Shown here one piece after another: positions 52,143-60,463 of a stretch of 64,000 bases of DNA. Under the pieces are notes generated by a model, which saw nothing but the letters and a program-made list of their open reading frames with translations, was not told the origin of the DNA and made no database searches. A program made the translations under genes and the position numbers. How positions within the stretch are numbered: the first letter of the stretch is position 1; the number at the start of each line of letters is the position of its first letter. Source of the stretch: JACVRW01 sp963757815 (GTDB taxonomy: Bacteria; Actinomycetota; Thermoleophilia; Solirubrobacterales; Thermoleophilaceae); the NCBI GenBank assembly GCA_963757815.1, contig CAVWSN010000018.1, positions 1 through 64,000 on the forward strand, given 5' to 3'.

Positions 52143-53488
52143 GCGCCGTGCCCGTCGAGCGGCTCAGCGCTGAAGACGCACGCATTCTCGGGCGCGAGCG
52201 GGGAGCGGTTGTCGGGCACCTCTGCAAGGTCCTCGTGGTGGACGGCGAGCACGACGCGGAGGCCTTTCGGGCCCGCATCGAGCCGCGCCTGGCTGCCGTG
52301 CCGCGGCTGCTTGACCGGCTGGTGAAAGCGCCGTTTGGGATCGCGCCGCCGGCCTGGGTCCGGGACGACGACTTCGCGATCGAGCGGCACGTGCGCGACG
52401 GCGGTCGCGTGGGCGACCAGGCGGCGCTCGAGCGCGCGGTCGCTGGACTCATGGAGGCGCGCCTCGATCGCCAGCACCCCCTGTGGTCGCTCGACGTGTT
52501 GGCGCTCGGCGACCGACGCACCGCCGGCGTGCTTCGGCTGCACCACTGCATGGCGGACGGGGCGACCGCGATGAGGATCGTGCGAGCGCTGCTGCTCGAT
52601 CAGGACGGGCCGGCCCCCGACGGAGGGGAGGCCCCCGGGCTGGTGCCCGGGCGCGCCGCGCTGTTCGCGGACGCGGTCCGCTGTCGTATGAGCCGCGCGT
52701 CCGGCGCGGAGCGCGCCTCGGGGAGGACGTCCGGTGCGGCCGACCGGCATGAGCGCCTTGCCGTGATCCGCCGCGCGCTCGCCCCGGAGGGTGGTCCTTC
52801 CCCGCTCGCCCGCCGCGCCGGCCCGCGCCGGACGGTGGCGTGGTCCACGTTTGCCCTCCACGAGCTCAAGCAGCTCGCCCACGCCGTGCCGGGACGCGCA
52901 ACCGTCAACGACGTTGTGCTCGCGGCGGTGGCCGGCGGCCTCCGGCGCTGGCTCACCCACACCGGCGTCGAGGCGCGCCAGCTGCGAGTGAAGGTGCCGG
53001 TCAGCCTGCACCGCCCCGACGAGCCGGATCTCGCAAATCGCGACTCGTTCATGGTCGTGCACCTGCCGCTGGACGAGCCCGAGGCGCTCGTCCGACTGGT
53101 CGCGATCGCCGCCGAGACGCGCGAGCGCAAGGCCGCCCACGACGCCGACGCGCTCGACGCCCTGTTCAACGATCTCGGCCGCAGGTCGCGGTCGCTGGAA
53201 CGCCTGGCCGAGCACTGGGCGATGAGCCCGCGCGTGTTCGCGCTCAACGTCTCCAACGTCCGCGGTCCACAGGGCGACCTCACCGTGCTGGGCTCGCCGT
53301 TGCTCGCCATGCATTCGGTTGCCGAGATCGCCCAACGCCACGTACTGCGTGTCGCGGTGATATCGGCCGCCGGCCGGCTGTCGTTCGGACTATGCGCCGA
53401 CGCCGATGTGGTGGAGCGGCTGGATCTCGTGGCCGACGGGATCGACGCGGAGCTGCGAGCGCTGCGGGCGGCGCTCCCTGCGGGCTGA
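52139..53488 (+). CDS. Wax ester synthase/diacylglycerol acyltransferase (WS/DGAT)-family protein
   Basis: A 449-residue acyltransferase. The catalytic HHxxxDG motif is in LRLHHCMADGATAMRI near residue 140. Other family blocks are VNDVVLAAVAGGLRRWL, LRVKVPVSLHRPDEPDLANR, FALNVSNVRGPQGDLTVLGS and a C-terminal SFGLCADADVVERLDLVADG. It esterifies fatty acyl-CoA to an alcohol or diacylglycerol for storage lipids, a common actinobacterial trait. The GTG at 52139 starts the conserved part (VSAVPVERLSAEDARI). It is slightly short because the linker between domains is reduced. Confidence 0.9.
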   Translation: MSAVPVERLSAEDARILGRERGAVVGHLCKVLVVDGEHDAEAFRARIEPRLAAVPRLLDRLVKAPFGIAPPAWVRDDDFAIERHVRDGGRVGDQAALERAVAGLMEARLDRQHPLWSLDVLALGDRRTAGVLRLHHCMADGATAMRIVRALLLDQDGPAPDGGEAPGLVPGRAALFADAVRCRMSRASGAERASGRTSGAADRHERLAVIRRALAPEGGPSPLARRAGPRRTVAWSTFALHELKQLAHAVPGRATVNDVVLAAVAGGLRRWLTHTGVEARQLRVKVPVSLHRPDEPDLANRDSFMVVHLPLDEPEALVRLVAIAAETRERKAAHDADALDALFNDLGRRSRSLERLAEHWAMSPRVFALNVSNVRGPQGDLTVLGSPLLAMHSVAEIAQRHVLRVAVISAAGRLSFGLCADADVVERLDLVADGIDAELRALRAALPAG

Positions 53489-53496
53489 CCCGGAGG

Positions 53497-53601
53497 TCAG
53501 ATTCCCAGCGACCAGACGGCGACCGTGGTCGCGAGGAATGCCGCGACCAGCACCGCCATCACGACGTAGGTGGTGGAGATCAGGCGCTCTTGGCGAGTCA
53601 T
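53497..53601 (-). CDS. Small single-span membrane protein, 34 residues
   Basis: Reads MTRQERLISTTYVV then MAVLVAAFLATTVAVWSLGI: a charged N-terminus followed by one clear membrane helix. It lies in the 308-nt gap between the WS/DGAT gene and the secreted LVIVD-type gene, on the opposite strand. The ribosome-binding site is weak (GAAAG). The hydrophobic pattern and clean ends support a real small protein, but there is no homology evidence. Confidence 0.4.
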   Translation of the reverse strand: MTRQERLISTTYVVMAVLVAAFLATTVAVWSLGI

Positions 53602-53796
53602 CTTTCGAGCGCTAGGTCTCACCCGCGTCCAATCGTGTGAGACGCGTCACGCCAAGACGTGGCAACCGGGATTGACATCCCGTGTCCCCGGGCATGACCC
53701 CAGGCGGAGGAGAGCGCTTCGACTAGGAGGACGGTCGGCTCCCATTTGGGAGGGAGCGGGCTTGCGCTCTCTGGTCATCACAGTCTGGAGGGCCAC

Positions 53797-55323
53797 ATGT
53801 CGAAGTCAGCCTGGTGCAAAGCGCTCGCGACCGTAGTGGCGGTGGCGCTTGTCTTACCCGCCGCGGCGACCGCCGAGTCGAAATCCAAACGGTCGAAGCG
53901 CACCTCGATCACCCAGGTCGGCCATGAACCGCTCATGGATCGCGGCATGAACTCCGCCGCCGCTATCCATGGCGACTATGCGTACATCGGCAGCCGGACC
54001 GACGGGAGCCATGTGGGCCAACCCCAAGGCGGCATCATGGTCGTCGACATCTCTCGGCCGAGGCGTCCGGAGCTCCTGACCGAGACGCCGATCGACGCCA
54101 GGGCGGGCGAGTCGTCGCGGGAGCTGCGCGTATGGCGGTCGCAGGACATCCTGATCGTCCTCAACACCAACTGCGGCGCTGGTCCCACCTTGCATCACTG
54201 CAGCGAGACCGTCGAGGAGGCCAGGAACGTCCGCTTCTACGACATCTCCGGGCGGAACGCGCGGAGTCCGCGGCTGATCACCCAGATGGAGGAACACACC
54301 CACGAGTTCTACCTGTGGGAGGACCCGAACAACCGCAGGCGGGCCCTGATGTTCGGCGGCAACGCCGGCTCGACCTGCGGGGAGCACCCCACGCCCAGCT
54401 GCCCGTTCGCGGTCTGGGACATCTCGCCGGTGCTCAGGGGGGAGCAGCCGGAGACGCTCTTCAGCGGCCTCCACGGCTACACGCGGGTCCCGCCCGCCCC
54501 TGCCCCCGTGCAGATCCCGACCGGCGGCCTCCACTCGCTGTCGGTGAGCAACGACGGCACGCGGACCTTCTTCGCGCTGCTGACCGGCGGGTTCGCGGTC
54601 GTCGACACGTCCGACTTCGCGTTCGGCCGGCCGATGCCGCAGCCGCGCCCGATCACGCTCAACGAGGCCCGGCCCGTGTGGGCCGGCCCGGGAGCGCACA
54701 GCGCGCTCAAGCTGTGGAACACCGACTGGGCCTACGTGTCCGACGAGGTGTACGGGACGGCCACCGGGTCCGCCCACGGCTGCCCGTGGGGATGGGCGCG
54801 GATGGTCGACATCTCCGACCCAACGGTCCCGACCGTCGAGGCGGAGTTCCGGCTGCCCGAGAACGACCCGGCCACATGCGCCACGTGGAACCCGCCGCGG
54901 ACGTCGTACTCCGCGCACAACCCGACGCACACGCCGAACATCGTGTTCACCACCTGGCACTCCGGTGGCTTCCAGGCGATCTCGGTCGACGACCCGAGCA
55001 ACCCGTACCAGCTGGCGGAGTTCTTCCCCGATCCGCTGGACGAGGTGATGCTCGAGGATCCGCGGCTCTCCTCGGACCCGGACACGGGCCGCAATGAGAA
55101 GGTCGTGATGTGGAGCTACCCGATCATCAAGGACGGGCTGATCTACGTCATCGACCTGCGCAACGGCCTGTACGTCCTCAAGTACAAGGGCAAGTTCGAG
55201 CGCGAGGTCAAGAACATCAGGTTCCTCGAGGGCAACTCGAACCAGGGTGACGCGCTGTGCTTCGAGCCCGTGGGCAAGACGCCCAGGCACTGCGACGACG
55301 ACGACAGGGACGACGACGACTGA
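53797..55323 (+). CDS. Secreted LVIVD-repeat/beta-propeller-like protein
   Basis: A 508-residue protein. The signal peptide MSKSAWCKALATVVAVALVL ends in PAAATA, then a basic segment (KSKRSKR). Repeats of the type GGIMVVDISRPRRPELL, NVRFYDISGRNARSP, ARMVDISDPTVPTVEAEF, FQAISVDDPSNPYQLAEF and IYVIDLRNGLYVLKY match the LVIVD beta-propeller pattern. There are several Cys, possibly forming disulfides. The C-terminus is an Asp-rich tail (HCDDDDRDDDD) that might bind calcium. A GGAGG site precedes the ATG. It probably acts outside the cell; the ligand is unknown. Confidence 0.82.
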   Translation: MSKSAWCKALATVVAVALVLPAAATAESKSKRSKRTSITQVGHEPLMDRGMNSAAAIHGDYAYIGSRTDGSHVGQPQGGIMVVDISRPRRPELLTETPIDARAGESSRELRVWRSQDILIVLNTNCGAGPTLHHCSETVEEARNVRFYDISGRNARSPRLITQMEEHTHEFYLWEDPNNRRRALMFGGNAGSTCGEHPTPSCPFAVWDISPVLRGEQPETLFSGLHGYTRVPPAPAPVQIPTGGLHSLSVSNDGTRTFFALLTGGFAVVDTSDFAFGRPMPQPRPITLNEARPVWAGPGAHSALKLWNTDWAYVSDEVYGTATGSAHGCPWGWARMVDISDPTVPTVEAEFRLPENDPATCATWNPPRTSYSAHNPTHTPNIVFTTWHSGGFQAISVDDPSNPYQLAEFFPDPLDEVMLEDPRLSSDPDTGRNEKVVMWSYPIIKDGLIYVIDLRNGLYVLKYKGKFEREVKNIRFLEGNSNQGDALCFEPVGKTPRHCDDDDRDDDD

Positions 55324-55342
55324 CTCCCAGCTTCGGTGTGCA

Positions 55343-55383
55343 GTCGGCCGGGCGCCACCGATCGCGGTTGGCGTCCGGCCGAC
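55343..55383. terminator. Long hairpin downstream of the LVIVD-type gene
   Basis: GTCGGCCGG-GCGCCACCG, loop ATCG, then CGGTTGGCGT-CCGGCCGAC. The stem is about 18 bp with one mismatch and one bulge and starts 20 nt after the stop at 55323. It is a probable transcription terminator for the plus-strand gene. Confidence 0.65.
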
Positions 55384-55429
55384 TCGCCCGAAGCAGGTAA
55401 CCGGAGCCGCCCGGTCGACGCCACGCGAT

Positions 55430-55462
55430 CTACGTTAACCACAACTATTGTCGCCAACGTAG
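55430..55462. repeat. Inverted repeat CTACGTT...AACGTAG
   Basis: Seven-base perfect arms with a 19-nt spacer. It lies just upstream of repeat copy 2 (55470), in the same relative place that the 4556-4588 hairpin has to copy 1. It is unusually AT-rich for this genome. Operator or element end; undetermined. Confidence 0.35.
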
Positions 55463-55469
55463 ATAGGAC

Positions 55470-55537
55470 GGCCCGGGCGGCGGGCGAGCAAGACGCCTTC
55501 CCCAGCCCCATACGCGAGACCGACCCGCCGCAACCAC
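55470..55537 (+). repeat. Dispersed intergenic repeat, copy 2
   Basis: Contains GAGCAAGACGCCTTCCCCAG then CCCCATACGCGAGACCGACC. It aligns over about 68 nt with copy 1 at 4641-4711. It again lies between convergent genes, 26 nt before the 3' end of the ABC exporter permease gene. The flanking 239-nt gap (55324-55562) holds only this, the inverted repeat and the hairpin. Confidence 0.6.
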
Positions 55538-55562
55538 GCAACGGAAACGAGATGGGCCTGCT

Positions 55563-56354
55563 CTACAGCGTCGGCTCGCGGTTGAACGCCGCGCGCGCCC
55601 AGAGATAGCCGGCGAGCGCAAGGCCCAGACACCATGCCACCGCGAGCAGCGCGCTGTCGCCGATCTCGGTGCCCATCAGCAGCCCGCGCAGCGTCTCGAT
55701 GATCGGCGTGAAGGGCTGGTTCTCGGCGAACGCGCGCATCACGGTGGGCATGGAGTCCGTTGGCACGATCGCGGAGCCGATGAAGGGCAGGAGCGTCAGC
55801 GGCAGCGCGGCGTTGCTCGCGGCCTCGACGCTCTTCGTGACGAGGCCGAACGCGGCCGAGAGCCAGGTGAGTGCGAAGGTGACCAGAGCGAGCAGGCCGA
55901 TCGCCGCTACCCAATCGCCCGGGCCGGCCGTGGGACGGAACCCGACGGCGATCGCGATCGCGATCACGAGCGCGATGCTGATCAGCGTCTGGATCATGCT
56001 GCCCACGACGTGTCCGGTCAGGACCGAGGAGCGGGCGATCGCCATCGTCCGGAAGCGGTTGATGATCCCCTCGGTCATGTCGGCGCAGACGGCGACCGCC
56101 GTCGTGACCGACCCGGCCGTGGCGCCCATCAGGATGATGCCCGGCGCGACGTAGTCGATGTAGGCGCCGCCGCCCGCGGCCGCGCCGTCGATGCCGGCCC
56201 CGAGCGCACCCCCGAAGGCGTAGTTGAAGAGCAGCAGGATCAGGACCGGCATCGCGATCGTCGAGATCGTCATCGAGGGATAGCGCAGGGCGTGCCGGAG
56301 GTTGCGGCGCAGCATCGTCGCTGAGTCGCCCACCGCATAGCTGAGCGCGCTCAT
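55563..56354 (-). CDS. ABC-2-type exporter permease (DrrB-like)
   Basis: A 263-residue membrane protein with six predicted helices: TISTIAMPVLILLLFNYAFG, YVAPGIILMGATAGSVTTAV, MTEGIINRFRTMAIARSSVL, VGSMIQTLISIALVIAIAIA, LALVTFALTWLSAAFGLVTK and a last helix LLAVAWCLGLALAGYLWARA. The FRTM loop and overall order match daunorubicin-type exporters. It overlaps the ATPase gene by 4 nt. The exported compound is unknown. Confidence 0.9.
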   Translation of the reverse strand: MSALSYAVGDSATMLRRNLRHALRYPSMTISTIAMPVLILLLFNYAFGGALGAGIDGAAAGGGAYIDYVAPGIILMGATAGSVTTAVAVCADMTEGIINRFRTMAIARSSVLTGHVVGSMIQTLISIALVIAIAIAVGFRPTAGPGDWVAAIGLLALVTFALTWLSAAFGLVTKSVEAASNAALPLTLLPFIGSAIVPTDSMPTVMRAFAENQPFTPIIETLRGLLMGTEIGDSALLAVAWCLGLALAGYLWARAAFNREPTL

Positions 56355-57304
56355 CGTGGGTCGTCCTTTCGGTTGTCGGAATTGCCGGTCAGGGTGAGGA
56401 AGACGTCATCGAGGTCGGGCGTGTGCACGGACATGCCGTCGGGCTCGATCGACTCGCGGTCGAGCCGGTCCAACAGCGCGCGCAGCGATCCGACGCTGCC
56501 GTCGCTCGCGAGCTGCAGGGTGAGCGCGGCGTCGTCGCGCGCGCCCTCGCCGAGGCGCCGGACGGCCGACTCGAGCAGGTTCGGGTCGTCGAACTGCAGC
56601 CGCACGTGCCCGCCGGGGATGCGGCGCTTGAGCTCCTCCGCCGTCCCCTCGGCGATCAGCCTGCCGTGGTCGAGCACGGCGATCCGGTCGGCGAGCTCGT
56701 CGGCCTCGTCGAGGTACTGGGTCGTCAGGAAGATCGTCACGCCGCCGGCGGCCAGCCGGCGGATGATCTCCCACATCGTGTGGCGGCTGCGCGGGTCGAG
56801 GCCGGTCGTCGGCTCGTCGAGGAAGATGATCCGCGGGTCGCCGACGAGCGTCATCGCGAGGTCGAGCCGGCGGCGCATGCCGCCGGAGTAGGTGGCGGCG
56901 GGCCGCCTGGCCGCTTCGGCCAGATCGAAGCGGTCGAGCAGCTCGGCGGCGCGCCGGCGACCCTGGTCCCGGCCGAGCCGGTTCAGGTCCGCCATCAGGA
57001 TCAGGTTCTCCTCGCCGGTGAGCAGGTTGTCGACCGCCGCGAACTGGCCGGTCACGCCGATCGCCGCCCGGACCGCGTCGGGGTCGCGGGCGGGATCGTG
57101 ACCGGCCACGCGGAGCGCCCCGGCGTCGGCGGCGATCAGGGTCGAGAGGATCTTGACGATCGTCGTCTTGCCGGCACCGTTGGGACCGAGCAGCGCGAAG
57201 ATCGTTCCCTCGGCCACGTCGAGGTCGACGCCGTCGAGCACGACCTGGTCGCCGAAGGACTTGCGGAGGCCGGTTGCCGTGATCGCCGATCGCGCGCGCG
57301 TCAC
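56351..57304 (-). CDS. ABC exporter ATP-binding protein (DrrA-like)
   Basis: A 317-residue ATPase: Walker A ALLGPNGAGKTTIVKILSTL, DrrA-type GVTGQFAAVDNLLTGEENLI, signature YSGGMRRRLDLAMTLVG, Walker B IIFLDEPTTGLDPRSRHTMW and TTQYLDEADELADRIAVLDH. The C-terminal extension after residue 215 is the usual DrrA CREEM-like region. It pairs with the downstream permease. Upstream DUF4097 and RHH genes complete a common four-gene exporter operon. Confidence 0.93.
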   Translation of the reverse strand: MTRARSAITATGLRKSFGDQVVLDGVDLDVAEGTIFALLGPNGAGKTTIVKILSTLIAADAGALRVAGHDPARDPDAVRAAIGVTGQFAAVDNLLTGEENLILMADLNRLGRDQGRRRAAELLDRFDLAEAARRPAATYSGGMRRRLDLAMTLVGDPRIIFLDEPTTGLDPRSRHTMWEIIRRLAAGGVTIFLTTQYLDEADELADRIAVLDHGRLIAEGTAEELKRRIPGGHVRLQFDDPNLLESAVRRLGEGARDDAALTLQLASDGSVGSLRALLDRLDRESIEPDGMSVHTPDLDDVFLTLTGNSDNRKDDPR

Positions 57305-58188
57305 GGGGTCTCCCCTTGCGAGGCCGGCTGCCGATCGCGTGTCGAAGGGCGCCGGATCAGGATGTTGCCGAAGGACGTGCGAGCGCGCACCTCGACGGTC
57401 TCGGCCGCCGGCCCGGGTGCCTCGGCGGCGTCGAGCTCGTTGCGCACCTTGCCGGCGTTGGTGTTCACATCGAGCCAGGCGGCCGTCCCCTCGGGGATGC
57501 CGACTTCGAGGTCGCCGGCAGGGGTCTCGAGCACGACCGAGCCGCGCTCAACCTCGCCCAGTCGGACGGCGCCGTTGGCGGTCTTGGCGGCGACGGTCGC
57601 ACGCGCCAGGTCGACGGCGATGCTGCCGTTGGCCGCGCCCACCCGCAGGTCACCGCCGGCCACGCCGACCCACGTGTCGCCATTGGAGTTCTTGATCACC
57701 GCGCTGCTGTCGAGCTCGCGCAGGCGCACGTCACCTGACCCGGCCTTGACGTCGGTGTGGGCCGTCGCACGGTTCACGCTGATGTCACCCATGCCGCTCT
57801 TCAGGCTGAGCGTGTCGGCCTGGTCGAGCCGGATATGACCGAGGCCGGTCTTGATCCGGCAGTCGCCAAATCGACCGTCGCACTGGAAGTCCGCCAACTG
57901 GCCGGTGCCCTGCAGGTGCGAGCCGGCGGGTAGTTCGATCACCACGTCGATCGACCCGCCGGTGCTCCTCCAGGACCAGGAGCGCAGCTTTGGCGCCTTG
58001 ACCAGCAACTGCTGGTTCGCGTATTCGACGCGGGTCCGCTCAGCGGCCTCGACATCGTCCTTCTTGGACGCGTCGCTGGGGTGGATCTCGACGCGCGTGT
58101 CGCGGCGGTCGCCGGCGCTGACCCGGACGTGGCCGCTGACAATGTCGATTGTGGCCTTGATCGGGTCGGGGGTATCGAAGGTCGGCAT
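57301..58188 (-). CDS. DUF4097-family beta-strand-repeat protein
   Basis: A 295-residue protein made of repeated short beta strands, for example GLGHIRLDQADTLSLKSGMG, DISVNRATAHTDVKAGSGDV, SNGDTWVGVAGGDLRVGAAN and GSIAVDLARATVAAKTANGA. This right-handed helix-like pattern defines DUF4097. There is no signal peptide. It overlaps the ATPase gene by 4 nt. Its function is unknown, but co-occurrence with DrrAB-type exporters suggests a role in envelope or export stress (inference). Confidence 0.88.
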   Translation of the reverse strand: MPTFDTPDPIKATIDIVSGHVRVSAGDRRDTRVEIHPSDASKKDDVEAAERTRVEYANQQLLVKAPKLRSWSWRSTGGSIDVVIELPAGSHLQGTGQLADFQCDGRFGDCRIKTGLGHIRLDQADTLSLKSGMGDISVNRATAHTDVKAGSGDVRLRELDSSAVIKNSNGDTWVGVAGGDLRVGAANGSIAVDLARATVAAKTANGAVRLGEVERGSVVLETPAGDLEVGIPEGTAAWLDVNTNAGKVRNELDAAEAPGPAAETVEVRARTSFGNILIRRPSTRDRQPASQGETP

Positions 58189-58245
58189 TTGGGATCTCCT
58201 GTCAGATCAGATTCGAAAAGGTCTCGGAAGCCAACGCACGCACGG

Positions 58246-58755
58246 TCAGCGCACCCAGCCGGTGTAGGCCTCGCCCAGCCCGCCGCGCCGCTGCCGCGCT
58301 GGGCGGTCGCGGCCCTCGTGCGCGAGCGCGGCGCCGGCGACGCGGACGAGCCAGGCGTTGACGGACAGCCGCTCGCGGCCGGCGGCATGTTCGATGCCTG
58401 CCTTGAGCTGCTCCGGCAGTCGGAAGCTGATGCGCGCCATCGCGCCCTCGTCCTCCTCCGGCGACGCGGTCGGCGGCAGGACGTCGCTCGCCGGCTCGGC
58501 CGGTTCGTCGGCCGGCGCCGGCGTCACTACGAACTCGGGCTCGCCGGCGCGCAGCCGCAGCTCGACCGATCCGGGCGCGAGCTCGCGCGTGATCTCGTCC
58601 GCGGCGGCCGACAGCGCATCGAGCAGCGTCAGCTGCATCGTCGCCTCGAGGGGAGCGGTCAGACGCTCGGCGAGCACGCGGGCCTCCTCGCCGCCCGCCT
58701 CAGCGGCGACGGCCAGCTGCTGTCGGAGGCTCTCGACGTACGGTGTCAGGTCCAT
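58246..58755 (-). CDS. Ribbon-helix-helix (HicB/CopG-type) regulator with an N-terminal extension
   Basis: A 169-residue protein starting MDLTPYVESLRQQLAVAAEA. Residues 1-70 are helical and resemble a dimerisation domain, followed by an acidic Pro-rich linker. The RHH segment is MARISFRLPEQLKAGIEHAA then RLSVNAWLVRVAGAALAH. It is the first gene of the DUF4097/exporter operon. Three tandem TGxxGTCA sites lie just upstream, so autoregulation is likely. It is not accompanied by a HicA toxin. Confidence 0.8.
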   Translation of the reverse strand: MDLTPYVESLRQQLAVAAEAGGEEARVLAERLTAPLEATMQLTLLDALSAAADEITRELAPGSVELRLRAGEPEFVVTPAPADEPAEPASDVLPPTASPEEDEGAMARISFRLPEQLKAGIEHAAGRERLSVNAWLVRVAGAALAHEGRDRPARQRRGGLGEAYTGWVR

Positions 58756-58776
58756 GGCGCCAGTGTAGCACAGGTA

Positions 58777-58807
58777 TGACGTCATAATGGCGTCATCAAT
58801 GATGTCA
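58777..58807. promoter_or_regulatory. Three tandem TGxxGTCA sites, probable operator of the RHH/exporter operon
   Basis: TGACGTCA (58777-58784), TGGCGTCA (58788-58795) and TGATGTCA (58800-58807) repeat at 11- and 12-nt intervals, one helical turn apart, 22 nt upstream of the RHH regulator ATG. RHH regulators bind tandem short sites in this way. The sites also lie about 80 nt before the divergent VOC gene, so both could be controlled. Confidence 0.6.
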
Positions 58808-58884
58808 GGCGTGCCAACGGCGGCGATCGATGAGCATCGCCTTACCCGACGGTCTCACTCCCCACCAAGACGAAAGGAGGCATC

Positions 58885-59298
58885 GTGCTGAAGAGCGGTG
58901 GCGTAGTGACCAGGCTCCCCGCACAGGATCTGGATCGAGCGAGGGAGTTCTACGCGGACAAGCTGGGCCTCGAGCCCGACGACGAGCGGCCCGGGGGCCT
59001 GCTTTACCGCTGTGCCCATGGCGAGTTCGTCCTGTTTCAGTCAACCGGAGCGTCGCCCGGCACGTTCACGCAGATGGCTTGGGAGGTCGACGACATCGAA
59101 GCGACCGTCAGCGCACTGAAGGAACGGGGCGTCGTCTTCGAGGAGGTCGACCTGCCGGGCATGAGGACGGTTGACGGCATCGCGGAAATCTCAGGCAACT
59201 ATCCGAGCAAGGGTGCGACCGGCGAGCGCGGTGCATGGTTCCGCGACAGCGAAGGGAACATGCTCGGGATCGGACAGCCCGTCCGCGCGCTCGACTAG
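58885..59298 (+). CDS. VOC-family (glyoxalase-like) protein
   Basis: A 137-residue protein with GTG start after AAAGGAGG. VVTRLPAQDLDRAREFYADK is the usual VOC opening, then LGLEPDDERPGGLLYRCAHG, MAWEVDDIEATVSALKERG and RGAWFRDSEGNMLGIGQP with the final Glu ligand. It looks like the bleomycin-resistance/glyoxalase subgroup. It is divergent from the exporter operon and may share its operator region. Confidence 0.88.
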   Translation: MLKSGGVVTRLPAQDLDRAREFYADKLGLEPDDERPGGLLYRCAHGEFVLFQSTGASPGTFTQMAWEVDDIEATVSALKERGVVFEEVDLPGMRTVDGIAEISGNYPSKGATGERGAWFRDSEGNMLGIGQPVRALD

Positions 59299-59331
59299 GC
59301 TGCAACCCCTCCGACCCGAAGGAAGGACTCG

Positions 59332-59733
59332 ATGACCCTGCTGGCTGCGGACTACCCGTTCCTGGATGTGTTGTGGTCGATTCTGATCTTCATGGCATTC
59401 ATCCTGTGGATCTGGCTCGCAATCACCTGCTTCATGGACATCTTCCGCCGCCGGGACACCGGCGGATTCGCGAAGGCGCTCTGGATCATCTTCATCATCG
59501 TTATCCCGTACCTCGGCGTGCTCGTGTACCTGATCGCCAATCACACCGGCATGGCCGACCGGCAAGCCAAGGACGTCCAGGAGGCCCAGCAGGCGTTTGA
59601 CGAGCGCGTGCGCGAGGCCGCCGCTTCGGGAGGCCCGGCCTGCGAGATCGAGAAGGCCCGCGGGCTGCTCGAGTCCGGCGCCATCAACCAGGAAGAGTTC
59701 GACCGCCTCAAGGCCAAGGCGCTCGGCACGTAG
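59332..59733 (+). CDS. PLDc_N/SHOCT-domain membrane protein
   Basis: A 133-residue protein. Two N-terminal membrane helices (LWSILIFMAFILWIWLAITC and ALWIIFIIVIPYLGVLVYLI) with the RRRDTGGFAKA loop match the PLDc_N domain. A coiled region follows, then a SHOCT motif near the end (KARGLLESGAINQEEFDRLK). Proteins of this type are common small envelope proteins in actinobacteria. It is 33 nt after the VOC gene, probably the same transcript. Confidence 0.85.
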   Translation: MTLLAADYPFLDVLWSILIFMAFILWIWLAITCFMDIFRRRDTGGFAKALWIIFIIVIPYLGVLVYLIANHTGMADRQAKDVQEAQQAFDERVREAAASGGPACEIEKARGLLESGAINQEEFDRLKAKALGT

Positions 59734-59953
59734 GCGCGGCTCCGGCAACACCAGCCCGCAGGTCGAGGGGGGGTGACGCACGGCTGCGCGATCTCCGCCC
59801 CACCACGCCCGTAACGCCACAACTGAGGAGAGCGCCTTTGTATCCAGATCGGTGCCCGTGTCGCGGCTGCCCACCCGTCCAAAGCAGTGCGTGACGGCTC
59901 GCCGAGTTGAGCCTGAGCCCGGCCACGGAGCCGACGCCGCTTGACGGCGGTAG

Positions 59954-60412
59954 CTACCGGCCGAGTCCTCGAAGGAACTCGCGGGCCTTGACAGGCAGGC
60001 TGCCCAGCGGCTCGCGAACGGCCTTGAGGCCGGCACGGAGCTCCTCGTCCCCCGCCTCGACCGGCAGCATGGAGTCCTGAAGGTCCGCGAGCGTGCGGTC
60101 GGCCGCGCCCGCCGCCTCGACCGCACGCTCGATGAAAACGGCCGCGCCCTGCGACGGGATGCCCGTCTCCTGCTGCGGGAAGGCGGCGGCCTCGAGCCCG
60201 TAGCGGGCCGCGAACTCGGTGTGGGTGCGCTTCGCGCGGCCATAGGCGGTCTGCACCGGCCGGAAGCACTCGTCCTCGAGACGGTCGCCGTTGTACTCGT
60301 CGAGCTGCTCGTAGGCCTCGGCCAGGGCTGCGCTCGCGAACCCGAGCTGGTTTGCCGCCTCCGCGACGGTGTCGAGTAGCTCCTGCCTTGCCTCCGAGGT
60401 GGTGTAAGCCAT
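59954..60412 (-). CDS. Hypothetical all-helical protein
   Basis: A 152-residue frame starting MAYTTSEARQELLDTVAEAA, rich in Ala, Glu and Leu, with heptad-like patterns (FASAALAEAYEQLDEYNGDR, VFIERAVEAAGAADRTLADL). It resembles a four-helix bundle but I do not recognise the family. A small hairpin CGCCG-CTTGA-CGGCG lies before its 3' end near 59940. The 220 nt between it and the SHOCT gene shows no other gene. It is divergent from the LAL regulator. Confidence 0.55.
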   Translation of the reverse strand: MAYTTSEARQELLDTVAEAANQLGFASAALAEAYEQLDEYNGDRLEDECFRPVQTAYGRAKRTHTEFAARYGLEAAAFPQQETGIPSQGAAVFIERAVEAAGAADRTLADLQDSMLPVEAGDEELRAGLKAVREPLGSLPVKAREFLRGLGR

Positions 60413-60463
60413 GCAGCTCACATCGTGGCAGGCGGCATCGGCAGTCCGGGAGACTTGAGTGCT

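Noticed and set aside
58246..58755. HicB antitoxin of a toxin-antitoxin pair
   Set aside because: No HicA-like toxin frame exists next to it; the neighbours are DUF4097 and an exporter, so a transcriptional regulator is preferred.
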